From: Nansenia antarctica
Lineage: Eukaryota > Chordata > Actinopteri > Argentiniformes > Microstomatidae
Length of the DNA: 64,000 nucleotides
NCBI GenBank assembly: GCA_963989245.1
Contig: OZ022342.1
Span: forward strand, 16,983,581-17,047,580
Reading direction: 5' to 3'
Shown here: one piece after another, positions 59,595-64,000 of the stretch
Numbering within the stretch: the first letter of the stretch is position 1
Layout of the letters: each line of letters begins with the position of its first letter
Position numbers and translations under genes: made by a program
Notes under the pieces: model-generated
Databases searched by the model: none
Told to the model about the DNA's origin: nothing
Seen by the model: the letters and a program-made list of their open reading frames with translations, nothing else

Positions 59595-59872
59595 CCTCCT
59601 CCCTCACCAAGACCCCTTCTCCATGGTAACCCCTCCACCCTCACCAAGACCCCTTCTCCATGGTAACCCCTCCACCCTCACCAAGACCCCTTCTCCATGG
59701 TAACCCCTCCACCCTCACCAAGACCCCTTCTCCATGGTAACCCCTCCACCCTCACCAAGACCCCTTCTCCATGGTAACCCCTCCACCCTCACCAAGACCC
59801 CTTCTCCATGGTAACCCCTCCACCCTCACCAAGACCCCTTCTCCATGGTAACCCCTCCACCCTCACCAGAAA
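59595..59872. repeat. 37-bp minisatellite, about seven copies
   Basis: The unit is built from AAGACCCCTTCTCCATGG and TAACCCCTCCACCCTCACC and repeats head to tail almost without change. Degenerate copies continue to about 60000. Confidence 0.93.
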
Positions 59873-60066
59873 CCTTCTCCCTGGTCACCCAGTCATCCAT
59901 CACCAATACTCCGTCACCCCTCCTTCCTCTCCACTCTCACCCACACCTTCTCCATGGTCACCCCACCCAGACCCCTTCTCCACCCTCACTCAGACACGGT
60001 AAACGATACACTGTTAATCATTTCCATGAATAAGCTAGACACGGACACCTTTCTTTCCTTTCCTTG

Positions 60067-61131
60067 TAAAATAATTTCCAATAAACTTTATTTATACACA
60101 AACCGAGTTTGAAATTGCCATCTTTTTAACACATACAATAAAAAACACCTCTAAAAGACAGCAATGGCCTGTCCCGGGTCTCCCAGCTACCATCTTCACA
60201 CAACTTGTTTTCAACAAATGATCGCTGTATAATACAATATTACAATGTGCCCTCAGAATACAGTGGTTGCTTCCATTTTTAAGTTTTGTTTAACTTGTCA
60301 AACACAGTGCATTCATTATCAATGTCTATACATCTCTATTTTCAGAGGAATGAGTCGTATAGATAAGAAATATTAAGAAAACAGCAGAAAAGAAATAACA
60401 AAATGACTAGTATCAACAGCTACACAATTCATTTCCTTTTCATAGTTGTGTTTTTTTTTTTTTTTACAGAAAAAATACGGTGTCTTAAGGCTTATGCTGA
60501 ATTGTATGGATTGTTTACCAGAAACTATAAGGACCGCAGAAAGAAAACTGCAATGACATTTTTTGCCTTTTTGCATCAAACTGAACGAAACACAGATATT
60601 CAATTCATCACCATCATTCAAGAAAGTCTATTCTTACTACTGTACCGAAAAAAAAATAGACAATCGAGGAGATTGCTCTGTCAAAGAAAGAAAGCAATTT
60701 GACCAGAAGCTTGTTTAGTTAGTTTTCCCCCGCGAGTCCCGTCCAGGTCATTCTGAGGGGGATGGGGGTGGGGTGGGGGTGTATTAAGGAGACATCCAAC
60801 ACACACTATGGGAATAGCTGGCCTCTCCCAGTATTCAGATTATTATTCACACAAATGTTTCAGCAACTGGTTCTGGAATGTTACTCTGATGGAACGACAG
60901 CATCCATGGCTACCTGCCTTAGTAGTACTAGTAGTCAAATCATCACCACCGTTGTCATAGTTGAGGAGATATCGTACCCCAGCTCATCCCCCTGAGGGGA
61001 GACAAGTTCCTGAGAGCCCTGCTGCGGATGAAGAGGAAGCAGGGCTGGGGCGGAGGAGTGCAGAATGCTGGCGGTCGTCCAGGTGGGGGGAAAAGGAAAA
61101 ACAGCCTCCGACTTTTTAACAAGACTTTTTT
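60067..61131 (-). other. 3' UTR of fam53c (putative)
   Basis: The interval follows the fam53 stop codon. It ends at a minus-strand AATAAA at 60087-60092, with a run of typical AT-rich UTR sequence. No competing ORF is seen. Confidence 0.6.
60087..60092 (-). terminator. fam53c poly(A) signal
   Basis: Canonical AATAAA on the minus strand, about 1.04 kb after the stop codon. Confidence 0.6.
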
Positions 61132-63462
61132 TTAATTTTCTTCGATTAAGTTCAAATCTAGTTCTGTACAATCCCTCTCAAAGACACTCTGCTGTCCTCC
61201 GTCTCGTTCAGGGTCCTCTTCCTCTTCCTCATCCTCATCCCCCTCCTCTCCCTCCTCGTCACTCTCGCTCAGAGGTCCGATACTGGTCCTTCCCAGCCCC
61301 TCGGCTGGTGAACATGAGCCTCTGAAGTCCCCTAGGAAGGGCTCCAGACCCATGCAGACATCTCCTCCGCAGGCCATCCTCCCCCCGCGCTCCATACAGC
61401 TCAACGGGTCTGTGCTGCGAGTCTGGGAACATAGTCAGAGAGCGCAATTGCAGTGAGAGAACAGACAAGACCAGGCCACTTAAAATGCATTGGCTAATAA
61501 ATAAATACATATACAGATTGCTTCATTCTACATGGTGTAGAGATCTGAAATCATTCATCTGTACAGAAACTTCCTACTAATTTCATTTCCCCTGAAACAC
61601 AATTTTTGTATTTGTTTTACCTGTGTCATCTTGGTGAAGTCCAGCACGGGTCGGGCGAACGGTCTGTCAGGGTCCCGGCGCCTCTTCAGGCCTGGCTTGA
61701 GGAGCAGCAGGTCGCAGGGCTGGGAGTGGCAGCGGGGGAGCTGGGGGGGGATGGCCCTGCGCAGCGAGGACGGGGTACTGCAGGCAGAGGAGGGCGACGC
61801 AGGCACAGGCGGAGGGGGCGCGGCTCGCTGAGGCGGGACCGGCGCCGGGGGCAGGAACTGGGCGGCAGAGTCTCTGATAAGGACAGGGGACAGGGAGAAG
61901 CGGCGGTGTGGCGGGGGAGGGGGGTGGAGCGGGGAGGGAGAGGAGGAGCAGGACGACGGCGAGGGGAAGAAGCAGCAGCAGGCACCGCCTCCTCCAGCGG
62001 CGTCACTGGGGTCCCAGGGGAAGTTCCAGGGCAGCGGGGAATCGGGGGAGAGAGCAAGGCTGAAGAACGTGGGGCTGGAAGAAGAATGCAGCGAGGAGTT
62101 GAGAGAAGAGCTAGGAGCACGTAGCGGACAGGGCCCCCCCGCTCCCCCTCCACTGTGGCACTGGCGATTCACGGGTGTCCAGACCTTGGACGCGCTGGGG
62201 CGCCAGGTGTAACGGCAGCGTGAAAGGTCCTCTGGCACGGACAGTGAGCGACAGTGGCGTTTGGGGGGAGGCGGGGGGGGAGGGGGTGCACCGGGAAAAG
62301 ACAGGTCCGTTGCTGAGGTGCTTGGGACCAGGGGCCGGTGCAGGGATTCCCCCTCTGGGAGGTGGGTGTCAGGGGGGACCGAGGGGACTGGGCCGGGAGG
62401 GAAGCTGGAGCTCAGCACGCCCTGCAGGCTGGGCTTGGAGGGAGGGCAGAGCTGCCAATAACTGCTTTCTATGGAGAGAGAGAAATCACACTATTAGTAG
62501 AAACTACTGTTGAGGTATATGTTAGATTAGATTAACTCCCCAACTTATTTAAATGTCAGTATAGAGTAGTATATAGAACTGTGATGAAGCTTGCATGAAG
62601 CACAGTGGGCTGCTAGGTTGAAAGATTCCAAATGGGTGATAATAGGTTAAATAAAAGGAAGGGTAACACTTGGCACACCGCATCTGTGTAGTTATGCTGT
62701 AGTTACTTTAATAGTGACAATATTGTATTAACATGTTACATAGTAACAGCATGGACTGTTTAGTGTTACTAGAGAAGTCGAATAAGGAGTCACACAGGAA
62801 GCTAGTTGAACTGCCACTTTCAGAGGTGAAATTCTTGCCTGCCAAATCTTCCGAAATGGATCACAATGAAATTAAGTCTTAGATTTTATTGTGTTATCCT
62901 TCTTATTACATTCATTAACAACTATGTTTTTCTATGCTTTGTCTACAGGTATTTCTAACTCCAATAAACAAAAATATTTTAAAAATCAAATACTCACCAG
63001 GCATCAATCCATCTGTGGACAGGCAGATCCCTAGGTTGTTGGGGTCCAGGAGAGACTGAAAGACAGACACTCATTTAGAGGGGAACATGGCAGAGAGGCT
63101 CAACAGACCATAGGATAACATGTGAACAGACATACATACATTTCAGATGAGGACTGAAATATGTCCCAGTCCAGAAACAACACCATAGCCCATTGGACCC
63201 CTTAGACACTTGTGTAGATAGAACACAATTGGATAAGTAAAAGGGAAGAATTACTGCCTGCTACCTTGTTAATAACCGTCCAATCCTTTCAGGTCTACAA
63301 AAGTGTCTAGGGACCAAGCTAGGGGTCGTTTCTGGACAAAGTTTATGATTTAAGACAGGCAAAGAGTGAGCGACTAAGTCACCGCACCACGTTGAGGGCC
63401 CTTTGGTGAGCGTTGCCGTCCAGACTATGATTCCTCAGGCGCTCCAAGATCAGCGTAACCAT
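61132..63462 (-). CDS. fam53c: FAM53 family protein, probably FAM53C
   Basis: FAM53 proteins are vertebrate nuclear proteins; family members have been linked to regulation of transcription and proliferation, but the biochemical role is poorly defined. Coding exons on minus are 63388-63462, 62998-63055, 61621-62468 and 61132-61422, with matching phases (0, 1, 0) and 423 codons plus stop. The first exon reads MVTLILERLRNHSLDG, like the MITLITEQLQ start of human FAM53C; its donor (GTGCGG) is the weakest of the set. The third exon holds the signature blocks KRHCRSLSVPEDLSRCRYTW, WRPSASKVWTPV, RRFSLSPVLI and CHSQPCDLLLLKPGLKRRRD, the last containing a basic nuclear-localisation-like stretch. The fourth exon has a poly-acidic segment and ends LDLNLIEEN. 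That ending matches FAM53C rather than FAM53B (IEQIENN). Long Pro/Ser/Gly-rich linkers are expanded. Assignment to C rather than A is a judgement. Confidence 0.85.
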
Positions 63463-64000
63463 GGCATGGTGGCGTGGAGCTGGGGAGGTGGGGGGCGGCG
63501 GGGGACACAGAGGGGAAGGGGAGGGAGGAGGAGGAAGAGGGGGGCGTCCCTCGATCTGTTCGTCCGTTTGACTGTGAGTGGCAGAGCGTCTCTGGCACCT
63601 CCACGACTCCTGTGGGCCAGGCTGCCCTGCCCCAGCCTCACTGGGACATGGCTGTCACTGGGGTCAACTCACCTGAGGGGAAAGGCAGCGGCAGTGGGGT
63701 GAGGTGAGGTATTTTCCCCCTATGCAATGTAGAGAGCACCTAGAAAAGCACTATATAAATACCATCAATTATTAATAATCATTAAAAGTTCAACACACAC
63801 TGGTAACAACACTCCTTGTATTCTGAACAGAGTATGTCATTGACGAAGAGGCCTGTTCAAGCAGATTTTTAGATTACATTTTCATAATGCTGCTATACTA
63901 GTAAAGAATCCCTGAATAAGGCACTCGTCTACATACACACTTTGAAAAATTCCCCAGACAAAAGAAGGTTCATAAATGCTCAATCACTGAGCAAACCTAC
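63463..64000 (-). other. fam53c 5' UTR and upstream sequence
   Basis: Directly upstream of the start Met the sequence is GC-rich. It carries a strong acceptor-like CTTTCCCCTCAG at about 63673 on minus, which is also followed by GTGAGT, so it could act as either an acceptor or a donor. An upstream ATG opens only a very short ORF. Beyond 63720 nothing was recognised. Confidence 0.4.

Noticed and set aside
61606..62535. Plus-strand Arg/Gly-rich ORFs opposite the FAM53 exon.
   Set aside because: Antisense shadows of a Pro/Ser-rich GC-rich exon; the minus-strand frame has family motifs and splice sites.

Overview
The window looks like a teleost fish chromosome. It has compact vertebrate genes with GT-AG introns, very dense (CA)n and (GA)n microsatellites, fish-type L2 and Tx1-like LINE fragments, hAT MITEs and a Ty3/Gypsy element. 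One MITE (48784-48954, with a partial relative at 34011) begins CAGT(T)GGAGGCTGGTGGAGG, a repeat type I associate with salmonids and pikes. That hints at a protacanthopterygian (Esociformes/Salmoniformes), but the species is not determined.

Layout. (1) 629-4738, minus: slc3a2 (4F2hc/CD98 heavy chain), 8 coding exons, 520 codons, with a complete hAT MITE in one intron. (2) 9581-12624, plus: tmem179b, 5 coding exons, 214 codons. (3) 12.7-20.2 kb: a repeat landfill. It holds a CCHC zinc-knuckle retroelement ORF with a minisatellite, a hAT element inserted inside an older ZBED5-like hAT ORF, L2 fragments and local duplications. (4) 23120-40488, minus: amot (angiomotin), 12 coding exons reconstructed with matching splice phases. 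It has three poly-Q tracts and an in-frame exon upstream of the p130 start methionine; the true 5' end was not resolved. (5) 40.5-53 kb: microsatellite-rich sequence that is probably amot 5' intron, with two exon-like segments (44468-44546, 53146-53196). (6) 53252-57781, plus: a complete, apparently very young Ty3/Gypsy element with identical 235-bp LTRs, a 4-bp target duplication, gag and pol, and a readable -1 frameshift signal. (7) About 58.6-58.9 kb, minus: a promoter/first-exon candidate with a ZNF143-like motif. (8) 61132-63462, minus: a FAM53 family gene, best fit fam53c, 4 coding exons, 423 codons, with its 3' UTR and poly(A) signal.

How the genes relate. The host genes do not form a pathway or operon. 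Slc3a2 is the chaperone subunit of heteromeric amino-acid exchangers, Tmem179b is a four-pass membrane protein of unknown role, Amot is a Hippo/YAP and tight-junction scaffold, and Fam53 proteins are nuclear regulators. The slc3a2-tmem179b pair matches human 11q12.3, whereas AMOT is X-linked and FAM53C lies on 5q31 in human, so the window joins segments that are separate in mammals.

The most notable finding is the Gypsy element's gag-pol junction. A GGGAAAC slippery heptamer lies in the correct phase, 7 nt before an 11-bp GC-rich hairpin whose loop begins with the gag stop codon. The element is inserted 55 bp upstream of a well-spliced exon-like segment, antisense to the presumed host gene. 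I did not find a wholly new class of system. All identifications come from reading the sequence and remembered family features; no database search was run.
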